Shown: in pieces, positions 19,207 through 26,818 of the stretch
Numbering within the stretch: the first letter of the stretch is position 1
How the letters are laid out: every line of letters starts with the position of its first letter
Assembly: GCA_943842625.1 (NCBI GenBank)
Contig: CALTCK010000013.1
Location: 62,001 to 126,000, forward strand
Origin: an uncultured Flavobacteriaceae bacterium
GTDB lineage: Bacteria; Bacteroidota; Bacteroidia; Flavobacteriales; Flavobacteriaceae
Direction: 5' to 3'
Length of the DNA stretch: 64,000 bases
Notes under the pieces: model-generated
The model's database searches: none
Told to the model about the DNA's origin: nothing
Seen by the model: the letters and a program-made list of their open reading frames with translations, nothing else
Program-made: the position numbers and the translations under genes

Positions 19207-20700
19207 TTATTTTAATCGTTGATTTGTGGTCTTTATTAACTTTTCTAAGATTCTAACCATAGCGTATGTATCTAACCTACAATAGTCTTTAAGATCATCT
19301 CTAACATTTGACTCATCTCCTATAAAAGTATTGTTTGCCATGGATAAAAATATTGAGGATGCCATCTCTCCTTCTTTAATATTGAGATTGTCATATCTTA
19401 GATCTGAAACCAAAGCAGGCAACACATTTTTAATTGAATAGCTACCTTTCATTTCAGGTGTATAATACCATTTTTTTTGAAACGGAATCATCAAGTCTTT
19501 TAATCTTAAAACTATGGATTGAAGCGGAGTTTTATATTCTGGGAATTGTTCAATTAATTCATTTAATCTGCTTCTTTCAAAGCTTATATTATAAACTATT
19601 ATATCTCCACTATTGTCACAATTTTTTATGAGTTGATCAATAAATTGAATTCTTGGATCTTTACTTGGGTCTGCAAGAAATTCTTTATGAACAAGCTGCG
19701 AATTAATATCTTGTTTTGAGTGAATTGAATACTGAAATAAAACTTGTTGATAAGGTTTTGTGCCTTGGTATTTTGGAACAGCAGGGTTTATTGTTTCAAA
19801 ATCAAGAAAAAACAATGGATAATTAAGGTTTTCAATAAACCTACTAATCTCATCATTGTTTATATACGATTCATTATTAACTTCGGCATTTACTTGTAAA
19901 ACCTGATTAGCGCTTAACTCTGTAATGGAAAGGTCTATTTGATCTAGAGTAAGTATTCCCTGATTATATAAATAAAATTTTTTATCCTTTTTGAGCATAG
20001 AAATATCAAACACAGAATAATCTGGAATGTGTTTCCAACAAGTCTCTTTAAAATCGCATTGATAAGGATTTATACAATGCTTACCAATATCAATATTTGG
20101 CGTGGAATCTAATTTAATTACATTTTTAAGTCGTGAAACTTCTTTAGGTATTCTAGGGAGATAGTCTAACACTTTATCTTTAACTGACTTGATTGTAAAT
20201 AGCTGACTAATATCCAATTCACCATCTAATACGTAATTATTATTTATGTGTACTATGGAGATATCTACTAAATCTATTCCTGAATTAACTATTGTATAAT
20301 ATTGAATAGCTGCATCTTTAACATAAGTATCTGAAACAGATGTTGAACTCTTAACTTCATAAGCTTTCCAACCCTTATCATCTCTTACCAGAATATCTAA
20401 TGCGGCTAGCACTTGATTATAAGTAAATGTAGCTTCATATATAATTGATTCTCCTTTGTCTAAAAACTCCTTAGTTTTAATTACAGATTCCATCATTTTT
20501 AAATGACTAGATGGGGAAGAATCAATCCCTCCAGGAAATAACTCTTGAGCTAATAATCCAACCTGGTTACCTTGATCAAAAATAGCCTGTAAAGATGGGC
20601 TAATAGGGTCCTTTAATTTGTAATGTTTTTTGTACAAATACAAAGATTTTTCGCATTGAAGTCCTCTTATAAAAGTCGATTTAGAAAGCTTATATTTCAT
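19207..20700 (-). CDS. DUF2779 protein: Cas4-like Fe-S nuclease fused to a DnaQ-like exonuclease
   Basis: The N-terminal 225 residues look like the RecB/Cas4 nuclease fold: Asp102 and Glu115-x-Lys117 (AALDILVRDDKGWKAYEVKS) form the PD-(D/E)XK site, and Cys16 with the cluster Cys209, Cys215, Cys221 (HCINPYQCDFKETCW) has the spacing of a 4Fe-4S staple as in Cas4 and AddB. The C-terminal part is RNase H-like: Asp300 and Glu302 (FFLDFETINP), then YNISFERSRL near 370-379 and Asp472/Asp477 (KDYCRLDTYAM). This is the TM0106/DUF2779 layout; the biological role is unknown. First gene of the island beside tRNA-Leu. It presumably processes nucleic acid (inference). Confidence 0.8.
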   Translation of the reverse strand: MKYKLSKSTFIRGLQCEKSLYLYKKHYKLKDPISPSLQAIFDQGNQVGLLAQELFPGGIDSSPSSHLKMMESVIKTKEFLDKGESIIYEATFTYNQVLAALDILVRDDKGWKAYEVKSSTSVSDTYVKDAAIQYYTIVNSGIDLVDISIVHINNNYVLDGELDISQLFTIKSVKDKVLDYLPRIPKEVSRLKNVIKLDSTPNIDIGKHCINPYQCDFKETCWKHIPDYSVFDISMLKKDKKFYLYNQGILTLDQIDLSITELSANQVLQVNAEVNNESYINNDEISRFIENLNYPLFFLDFETINPAVPKYQGTKPYQQVLFQYSIHSKQDINSQLVHKEFLADPSKDPRIQFIDQLIKNCDNSGDIIVYNISFERSRLNELIEQFPEYKTPLQSIVLRLKDLMIPFQKKWYYTPEMKGSYSIKNVLPALVSDLRYDNLNIKEGEMASSIFLSMANNTFIGDESNVRDDLKDYCRLDTYAMVRILEKLIKTTNQRLK

Positions 20701-20761
20701 TTAAAACTATATTTTTTAACACTATTTTTATCAATAATACTATTGAAAATTGTCACATTTA

Positions 20762-21343
20762 TTAAATTTTTATTAGCTCAAAATTGATTATATATCTTAA
20801 ATGAGCTGTCCCTTTAGGCGTTAACATAAATAAAATTTCTTCAGTTTTTTTTATTACTTTTTGTGAGGTGTCAACACTAGGTTCAAGAAATTCTTGTTCA
20901 ACAAGCCACAGTATTACATTTTGTTTAAGCGTAAGTGATTTTTTTTTATCAAACTGATTAGCCTTGCTTAATACATTTTCATCAATAATTTCTAAAATAC
21001 AACCAACGCCTTTTTTTGTTAAATAAAATCGGAATCCATTATCATCATCATCATTTAAAATAAATTTTTTTTCTTTAAGTCTCGCTAATATATTATTTTC
21101 TACTATTCTGTCTTGTATGCCTTGGAATTCATTTTTAGTGAAAATTTTATTATGACTGGGTAAAAAATAGCAGTTTTCAAGATATTTGCTCATTATGCGT
21201 TCGGTTAAAAAGAACACAGAAAAATCAGGGCATGATATGTTGTTTATTTCGTACCATTTGTTTTCAAAAAGGTCTGTCACTATGTTTGATGCTGCTTCCA
21301 TAACAATGTTTGGGTAGCTTACTGTTGGGTTATCTATTTTCAT
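20762..21343 (-). CDS. hypothetical protein with two winged-helix-like LTxKG motifs
   Basis: 193 residues, not recognised. Two segments, FRFYLTKKGVGCIL at about residue 104 and FMLTPKGTAHLRYI at about 172, have the LTxKG turn typical of the wing in winged-helix DNA-binding domains, which suggests two tandem winged helices (inference). An acidic run DDDDDNG precedes the first. Its start overlaps the end of the preceding 90-codon gene by 14 bases, so the two are translated together. The DUF2779 gene follows after 61 bases. Confidence 0.55.
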   Translation of the reverse strand: MKIDNPTVSYPNIVMEAASNIVTDLFENKWYEINNISCPDFSVFFLTERIMSKYLENCYFLPSHNKIFTKNEFQGIQDRIVENNILARLKEKKFILNDDDDNGFRFYLTKKGVGCILEIIDENVLSKANQFDKKKSLTLKQNVILWLVEQEFLEPSVDTSQKVIKKTEEILFMLTPKGTAHLRYIINFELIKI

Positions 21344-21602
21344 ATTTAAATTGTTTTAAAATTCTATTATCTTTTTTTATTAGTATTAATATTCTATTTA
21401 ATTCTTGTTGGGTGAGCTCTGTTTTACTCTCCAAAATATTTCCTAATGAAGATTTTAAGCGCAAAGCCCTATATATGTACTCTAAACAAAAACCTATGTC
21501 TAATATTTTAAATTTTTCTATAAAACCATTTGTTTTGAGTTCGTAAACATAATTAAATGCTTTTTCGGATAAAACGTTTGGGGGGGTGTTGAGTTTTCTC
21601 AT
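21330..21602 (-). CDS. hypothetical small protein of the island operon
   Basis: 90 residues, mostly helical in appearance, basic at the C-terminus (LILIKKDNRILKQFKYENR). Nothing recognisable. Overlaps the downstream 193-codon gene by 14 bases, which supports it being a real translated gene in the same transcript. ATG start at 21602. Confidence 0.5.
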   Translation of the reverse strand: MRKLNTPPNVLSEKAFNYVYELKTNGFIEKFKILDIGFCLEYIYRALRLKSSLGNILESKTELTQQELNRILILIKKDNRILKQFKYENR

Positions 21603-21706
21603 TTTTTATTTTTTGATTATTTGTTAAAAATCTATCTAACCAACCGATGATGTATGAAAACAAACAAGAGGCACTTAAACTTTTAGTTGATTAGACAGAT
21701 TATTAA

Positions 21707-21949
21707 TTAAGTTTTTTTAATTTTAATTGTTATTCTGTTAGAATTTCTAACAAACTGATTGAATGCGAGATTACAATCCTCATGAACCACGCCTGAAATC
21801 AAAAACGCTATTTGTTTGGGGCTCAGATGAGAAAATATATTTAGTGCTAACTCTCTCCCTCCATTAAATCTATCCATTTGTTGGGATGTTACTTTCAACT
21901 CCGATGTATTAAACAATCCAGATACTATTGATTTCTTTGTGTCTCTCAT
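21707..21949 (-). CDS. hypothetical small protein
   Basis: 80 residues, no recognisable domain. The middle part (ELALNIFSHLSPKQIAFLIS) looks amphipathic-helical, and the C-terminus is strongly basic (RNSNRITIKIKKT). It lies 104 bases upstream of the 90-codon gene on the same strand and may start the operon that ends in the DUF2779 gene. Confidence 0.45.
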   Translation of the reverse strand: MRDTKKSIVSGLFNTSELKVTSQQMDRFNGGRELALNIFSHLSPKQIAFLISGVVHEDCNLAFNQFVRNSNRITIKIKKT

Positions 21950-22306
21950 ATTAATTGTTTTTCATAATTAGTATTTTATTAATTTAAACTTCCAAACTAC
22001 TTCACTTCACGTAGTGCTTTAATTAATTTTTCTCTTCCAGTGTATGTTGGCTCCGGATAATATTATCTATGTGGAGTCCATATTCGCTAACTTTAATTGT
22101 ACCCTATATACATATGATGATATAACTACTAAGTTTACCAATTAGATTCGGGTGACGCCGTCGGTTTTAAAGTCCTTTTTGCCCAATGATAATAATAAGG
22201 AGTTAGAACCAACGCCTATATATAGGTTATGCTCTCTGCGTTCCTCTATCGTTGTTTTTCGTGAGAACTAATCTTTACAAGCCTCCCTTTACAACCTCTA
22301 CCATAC
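21950..22306. other. gap without a credible complete gene; possible coding relic
   Basis: No frame with a normal start exceeds a few codons here. On the minus strand there are protein-like fragments without starts: one reads LYIGVGSNSLLLSLGKKDF to a stop near 22146, another KVSEYGLHIDNIIRS, and a third PEPTYTGREKLIKALREVK ending at about 22004. The last two lie in different frames of overlapping DNA. This would fit a decayed gene. An imperfect hairpin (GGACTCC with GGAGCC around the palindrome GATAATATTATC) sits near 22050-22080. A structured RNA cannot be excluded. Confidence 0.3.
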
Positions 22307-22609
22307 TTAACATTTCATTGATGTATAATTAACTTCCAATAATTGATCTAACATGTAAGACATTGTTTCTACCCCGATTACATTTAAATCAAATTCAACA
22401 TCGTCTTCAATTGTATTCCTTCCCCTTAACACACCGTCTTTAGTTATACCAACCACTATCCACTCCTCGGACCCCCTATGTGACTCCACAACTACTTTGA
22501 ACATTCGGTCGAATTTAACCTCCACACCTTTTAATTCATTCTTGATGTAAGTGGTTGTTTTCTTCATTAGATTTTCTTTGTAATGTTTTGTTAATGTAAC
22601 ATATGACAT
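22307..22609 (-). CDS. hypothetical protein of the island
   Basis: 100 residues from the first ATG, or 86 from the second at 22567 (MKKTTTYIKNELKGVEVKF); the choice is open. Predicted strands (FKVVVESHRGSEEWIVVGI) followed by an acidic region and a C-terminal helix. No family recognised. It follows the 159-codon gene by 37 bases in the same direction, so they probably share a transcript. Confidence 0.45.
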   Translation of the reverse strand: MSYVTLTKHYKENLMKKTTTYIKNELKGVEVKFDRMFKVVVESHRGSEEWIVVGITKDGVLRGRNTIEDDVEFDLNVIGVETMSYMLDQLLEVNYTSMKC

Positions 22610-22646
22610 AATATTCAGTTTTTAATTAATATTTTTTACCGTAGAA

Positions 22647-23126
22647 CTATATGTTGTTCATTAGTTTGGTAAGTTCGTTGCAGTTTACTGCAATTTGTTT
22701 GTCCATAGCAACTTCTATGGACCTCTTGGCCGATTCCATGAATTGGATATCTTTCTCGAGTGAGTTTAAGTCATCTCCATCTTCATTCATTCTTCCAACG
22801 ATGACTCTAACATCTTTAGCACTTGTTCCTTTTCTAAAGAACGGTGATCTTGCGTATATGTAATCCCCTCGTACTATAGACAATTTAATCTCTTTAATAC
22901 TTTCCTTAGCTCTTAGTTGAAGAATTGTTTCCTCAAGTAAGGATACAGTTTCGAACTGCGTCTTCCACTTAGTGACAATGTTTTTATAGGTTCCCGTCAT
23001 CTTGGACAGCACAGGTGTCATTTTAATTGGCCCATCATTCAAGAATCTCTCAAATTCACTAAGTTGGTTGTTGGCACCAACGATCTTCGTAAAGACCCCA
23101 TTAACATGTTTTAAATTTCTATTCAT
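22647..23126 (-). CDS. hypothetical protein of the island
   Basis: 159 residues, not recognised. It is mainly helical in appearance with many charged residues, with a possible coiled coil around residues 65-90 (LEETILQLRAKESIKEIKL) and another near 120-140 (LEKDIQFMESAKRSIEVAM). Codon choice looks a little less AT-biased than in the core genes nearby, consistent with recent arrival (impression only, not computed). Confidence 0.45.
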   Translation of the reverse strand: MNRNLKHVNGVFTKIVGANNQLSEFERFLNDGPIKMTPVLSKMTGTYKNIVTKWKTQFETVSLLEETILQLRAKESIKEIKLSIVRGDYIYARSPFFRKGTSAKDVRVIVGRMNEDGDDLNSLEKDIQFMESAKRSIEVAMDKQIAVNCNELTKLMNNI

Positions 23127-23207
23127 TTTTCTATTGTTTTATTATTATTCCAATGGGTTTCTTTTTCACTTTTTGTTTTATGTAATTGTATTTTATTTTT
23201 TTTCATG

Positions 23208-23741
23208 TTAAATCTGTTTTATTTGTAATTTTTTAACAATCTCTTCTTTTAAAATGAGTTTGTAATGATTGAAGCTTGTTTTATCCACAAGCTCATATTT
23301 TGAATTAACTTCAACTTGTTTTTTGTGTTGGTTTCTTGTCATGTCAATCCCTCCCCAAAGAAACAAGTTTTTATAAATCCAATTTTTATGATTATTTATA
23401 GTAAGTGAACCTTCTTTTATAGATTCCCAAACGGTATTTCCTATTAAGGCGACTCCAATAATATGATCTCTTGTGGAGCTTTTACTATTCGGCTCCAATC
23501 TTTCGTTAGTTGAAATTTTACAATTAATAGCGTTGTAGTTTCCAGCCAGTTTTTCAATGTAAAGGGTTTTTAAATCGTTTTTAATTAAATAATCCTGAGT
23601 CAAAATCATAACAGGAATTGAGGAAAAAAGATTTCTCTTAACCTCAGAGTTTTTATCCCACCACTCGTCTCTTACAACTTCATTGAAATATTTGACGTAG
23701 TCAATATTTTTTAAACCTTTTAATTCTTTTTGTTTTTTCAT
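23208..23741 (-). CDS. hypothetical protein of the island, possible HNH-like core
   Basis: 177 residues, not recognised with confidence. A stretch near residues 95-150 reads RDHIIGVALIG, then INNHKNWIYKNLFLW and MTRNQHKKQ. The DHI element followed by Asn and a later His/Lys-rich end recalls the order in HNH (beta-beta-alpha-metal) nucleases, but the spacing is not standard, so this is only a suggestion. Begins with ATG; 81 bases separate it from the next gene. Confidence 0.45.
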   Translation of the reverse strand: MKKQKELKGLKNIDYVKYFNEVVRDEWWDKNSEVKRNLFSSIPVMILTQDYLIKNDLKTLYIEKLAGNYNAINCKISTNERLEPNSKSSTRDHIIGVALIGNTVWESIKEGSLTINNHKNWIYKNLFLWGGIDMTRNQHKKQVEVNSKYELVDKTSFNHYKLILKEEIVKKLQIKQI

Positions 23742-23768
23742 TTTATAATTTTTTTAAAATTTTTAGAC

Positions 23769-23870
23769 TTAGGCGCGATGCAAATTCCCTGGCTTCAACT
23801 TCCCACTATTATGCAAATCAAGCACAATATCTATTGCTGTTTCCTTAACTATTTTTGGTAAGTGTTTCAT
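23769..23870 (-). CDS. possible 33-residue peptide
   Basis: ATG at 23868-23870 opens a frame MKHLPKIVKETAIDIVLDLH continuing to a stop at 23769. It has good amphipathic-helix character, fills most of the gap between two island genes and runs in the same direction. No homolog is known to me. Confidence 0.3.
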   Translation of the reverse strand: MKHLPKIVKETAIDIVLDLHNSGKLKPGNLHRA

Positions 23871-23885
23871 AAATTTTGCGCGTGA

Positions 23886-24419
23886 TTATATACTATTACA
23901 CTTTTCGGTTTTAAATATTAAAGATTTATTGTAATTAATTACCTCATTTAACTGAGCGGAATTTAAATATGGGATAACAGGGCCCCATTTACCTCCGTTA
24001 TCCATCGCAACATCAGTTAAAATATTACTTGGAACCACAACACCCTGATACGTGTAGTTTGAGCTAAGTTCAGCAAATGTGAAATCTAAACAACCCTGCT
24101 TTTTTTTGTAATTCCAAGCATGATAATATTTATCCTTCAAATCTAAGCTCCTTGCAATACCTTCAACATATAAAAATCCTTCATAAATTTTTTCTGAAGA
24201 ATTGCCATAGCATTGACCTAATTTATAAGAACGTCTATCTACATTACAACTTTCAATAAAATTTGATTGGACTTTATTTAAAACGGTAGCAGCAGCATAT
24301 GAGCACATTAATATATCAACCCATTCTGATATCTTACCTCCGTCATAAGTAATTAATTTACGTATCAGTTTTCTTCTTTCTTTTAATGATAAATCATTAA
24401 TACTTGTTATGTTTTCCAT
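23886..24419 (-). CDS. hypothetical protein with a possible Cys-His-Asp catalytic triad
   Basis: 177 residues. The ordered elements Cys70 (LGQCYGNS), YVEGIA at about 85-89, His100 (YYHAWNYK), Asp112 (LDFTFAE) and YQGVVVP near 124-130 resemble an uncharacterised family seen in phages and bacteria whose pattern (QCY.NA, Y.EG, HAW, D.T, Y.G) suggests a transglutaminase/papain-like cysteine hydrolase (inference from pattern memory). Function unknown. A palindromic site nearly identical to that before the adjacent 243-codon gene lies 31-51 bases upstream. Confidence 0.55.
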   Translation of the reverse strand: MENITSINDLSLKERRKLIRKLITYDGGKISEWVDILMCSYAAATVLNKVQSNFIESCNVDRRSYKLGQCYGNSSEKIYEGFLYVEGIARSLDLKDKYYHAWNYKKKQGCLDFTFAELSSNYTYQGVVVPSNILTDVAMDNGGKWGPVIPYLNSAQLNEVINYNKSLIFKTEKCNSI

Positions 24420-24449
24420 AAAATTAATATTGTTTAATAGTTAATATTC

Positions 24450-24470
24450 AGTCATATTATTTGACTTTTA
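24450..24470. promoter_or_regulatory. shared palindromic site, copy 2
   Basis: AGTCA-N7-TGACTTTTA. It differs at one position of 21 from the copy at 25269-25289, which is in reverse orientation, and lies just upstream of the 177-codon gene starting at 24419. Probable operator of a common regulator. Confidence 0.6.
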
Positions 24471-24490
24471 AAAATTTAGAGCAAAAAAAA

Positions 24491-25222
24491 TTAATTCACA
24501 TAAATGTCTTTATATTTAAACCACATTTCCAAGCTCATGAACTGATTATAAAATTCATCTTTGTTTCTATTACTAAGTTTAAATTCTACCGCCTCTTGCA
24601 CTCCATCTTTTTCAATCACTAAATCAGTTATAAAACCATTTAATAATTTCAGGTAAATAGTTACATCATAACCTCTATTCTTAAAAAATCTTTCAAAATG
24701 ATACTCTATAGAAGCATCTGAGATTCCAACATTTTTATTAAAAATTCTCTTTTTTTGGTTTTGATCGTTTATCCAATATCCTTTTAATAGTCTGTAACTT
24801 TTGTTTGTGGTTTTATTAAAACCATCAGTAACATTAAATTTTGGATTTAAAATACATAGCATTCTTTTTAATCTAATCTCCCATTGATTTAACTCATAAA
24901 TCATTTCTTGAAGCGTTGTATTAATTTTTCCATCATTACAATATTTTGGGTTGTAATGGGTATAAAACGAATTACAGCGACTAATTAATTTGTCTCTCTC
25001 TTTTTTTATCCTATTATGCTCTAATTCAAACTTTACACAACCTTCATTTTCAATAAATTGTTTAGCATCTCTTACAGAAAGGCTTGATATATCATTTAAT
25101 TTCACAGATTTAACAAATGTGAATTTTGGAATATCCCACTCCTTGAGTTGATTTATCAAATCCATAAATGAATCATTAAAATGAAGCAAATCAGGATTAT
25201 TAGGATTAAAAGGCAATGACAT
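24491..25222 (-). CDS. hypothetical protein with C-terminal PD-(D/E)XK-like nuclease motif
   Basis: 243 residues. Residues 1-160 are helical and not recognised. The C-terminal part has the order of a PD-(D/E)XK nuclease: a helix with Glu (IEYHFERFF, 172-180), a strand with GFITDLVIEKDG (Asp200), then AVEFKLS (Glu213, Lys215). This spacing and the surrounding hydrophobic strands fit the fold well, though no family is recognised. It is the first gene of the island from the right, with a full promoter and a palindromic site. It may be a restriction-like or defence nuclease (inference). Confidence 0.6.
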   Translation of the reverse strand: MSLPFNPNNPDLLHFNDSFMDLINQLKEWDIPKFTFVKSVKLNDISSLSVRDAKQFIENEGCVKFELEHNRIKKERDKLISRCNSFYTHYNPKYCNDGKINTTLQEMIYELNQWEIRLKRMLCILNPKFNVTDGFNKTTNKSYRLLKGYWINDQNQKKRIFNKNVGISDASIEYHFERFFKNRGYDVTIYLKLLNGFITDLVIEKDGVQEAVEFKLSNRNKDEFYNQFMSLEMWFKYKDIYVN

Positions 25223-25248
25223 TTAATAAATTTAATTTTTTCTTGGTA

Positions 25249-25279
25249 CAAATATATAAATTATTTTATAAAAGTCAAA
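25249..25279 (-). promoter_or_regulatory. promoter of the PD-(D/E)XK-like gene
   Basis: On the minus strand TTTG (25276-25279), 19 bases, TATATTTG (25249-25256), 26 bases before the ATG. The -33 element lies within the palindromic site, so a bound regulator would block RNA polymerase. Confidence 0.75.
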
Positions 25280-25292
25280 TATTATGACTTTT
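25269..25292. promoter_or_regulatory. shared palindromic site, copy 1
   Basis: AAAAGTCA-N7-TGACTTTT, perfect 8-bp arms at 25270-25277 and 25285-25292, overlapping the -33 element of the promoter at 25249-25279. See copy 2 at 24450-24470. Confidence 0.65.
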
Positions 25293-25448
25293 ATTTTTTA
25301 TCAAACAAAAGTTACTGTAATGTAAAAATCTGATGAACGTTCAAACTTTCCTTCATTTTTAGTAATTTAGTGGATATCATTCATTTAAACCTAAAGGAAT
25401 GATTCATCAAGTTAGGAGCGCTTTTCTCTAGATGTATATCTCAGGTAC

Positions 25449-26798
25449 ATGCCCAATGCATTTGTATTTGCTATATTACTCACCTTAATAACCGGGTTCG
25501 GATCCTATATTTGGTTAGAAGCTAGTCTCTTTGAAATCATCAAATCTTGGTACCACGGATTTTTCGATTTAATTAGCTTTGCCATGCAGATTGTTTTAAT
25601 AATAATCACTGGATTTAGTATTGCGTTATCACCCGCTGTAAAAAAGGGAATTGATGCACTTTCAAAACACATTAAGACTCCCACTCAAGTTTATTTTTTG
25701 GTAGTTTTTATCGGAATGATTCTTTCTCTTATAAGCTTTGGTTGGCTCGTAATTACTAGTGTATTAGCAAGAGAATTGGCTTTACGAGTAAAAGGAATCA
25801 ATTATCCTTTTTTAATTGCCTGCGTCTATTTTTCCTTCAACAGTTGGGTTTTAGGACTTTCTAGTTCTATTCCCTTACTTTTAAATTCTGAAAATAATTT
25901 TTTAATTGAAAACGATGTACTTAGCGATATTATCCCAACCTCCTACACCTTACAATCTTCATTAAATATTGCAATGATTTTTTTATTAGTTATTGTGGCA
26001 CCTTGTGTTATGTTTTTATTGCGTCCAAAATCTTCAGAAAATAAAGAATTGAAAGACTTACTTGTTTCGAGTGAAAGTTATAATAAACAGACTATTAAAG
26101 AAGAAGCTGCTAGTTTAAATTTACCATATAGAACACTTTCAGATTCTTTAAACAATAGTGTTCTTCTCCAAATGATTGTAGTTTTAATGGGGCTGTCCTA
26201 TATAATTTTTCATTTTAGCACGAAAGGACTGGACCTTAATTTCAATATTATGATTTTCATTTTCCTAATAATAGGAATGTTGCTTCATAAAACACCCGCT
26301 AGATATGTAATTTCTATGAAAAGATCAAGTAGTAATATATCAGGGATCTTATTTCAATATCCATTTTATGCAGGAATCATGGGAATTATGATTTATACAG
26401 GCTTAGGAGATCGATTAGGGGAAGTGATGGCATCGATAGCAACGCTGGATACCTATCCGTTTTTTGCTTATTTAATAGGCGGAATTGTCAACTTTGCCAT
26501 CCCTTCTGCAGGAGGAGAATTTGCGGTTATAGGACCCAGTTTAATAAATGCTATCACAGAGATTGGGGTAGGATTACCTCAAGAAAAAATTACTGCAATG
26601 ATAGCTCGAGCATCCTTATCTACAGCCTACGGAGAGAGCTTAAGCAATATGTTGCAACCTTTCTATCTATTAATTGTGATGCCTATTATGGGTAAAGGTG
26701 TAAAACTTCAAGCTAGAGATATTATGGGTTATTTAGTCATCCCTTTTTTAATCTTTTTTATCATACAATCGTTACTGATTGTATATTGGCCCTTATAA
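25449..26798 (+). CDS. short-chain fatty acid transporter (AtoE family)
   Basis: Inner-membrane permease of the AtoE/TIGR00366 family, with about 11 hydrophobic segments; related E. coli AtoE is linked to short-chain fatty acid uptake. The phrase MPNAFVFAILLT aligns with the family's LPDPLIFAMLLT, GFSIALSP with its TGHALASS region, and NFAIPSAGGEFAVIGPSLI with the conserved later motif. The usual N-terminus is about 15 residues longer: upstream in the same frame ERFSLDVYLRY precedes this ATG but is closed by a stop, and an ATG at 25399 lies in a different frame. One missing base near 25416 would restore a longer start. The right-hand neighbour of the island. Confidence 0.85.
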   Translation: MPNAFVFAILLTLITGFGSYIWLEASLFEIIKSWYHGFFDLISFAMQIVLIIITGFSIALSPAVKKGIDALSKHIKTPTQVYFLVVFIGMILSLISFGWLVITSVLARELALRVKGINYPFLIACVYFSFNSWVLGLSSSIPLLLNSENNFLIENDVLSDIIPTSYTLQSSLNIAMIFLLVIVAPCVMFLLRPKSSENKELKDLLVSSESYNKQTIKEEAASLNLPYRTLSDSLNNSVLLQMIVVLMGLSYIIFHFSTKGLDLNFNIMIFIFLIIGMLLHKTPARYVISMKRSSSNISGILFQYPFYAGIMGIMIYTGLGDRLGEVMASIATLDTYPFFAYLIGGIVNFAIPSAGGEFAVIGPSLINAITEIGVGLPQEKITAMIARASLSTAYGESLSNMLQPFYLLIVMPIMGKGVKLQARDIMGYLVIPFLIFFIIQSLLIVYWPL

Positions 26799-26818
26799 GT
26801 TATAAAGCTTTTTAGCTG

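Noticed and set aside
25223-25448. Attachment-site repeat of the tRNA-Leu 3' end at the right edge of the island
   Set aside because: I looked for a copy of the tRNA T-arm and acceptor sequence and found none, and no integrase gene is present.
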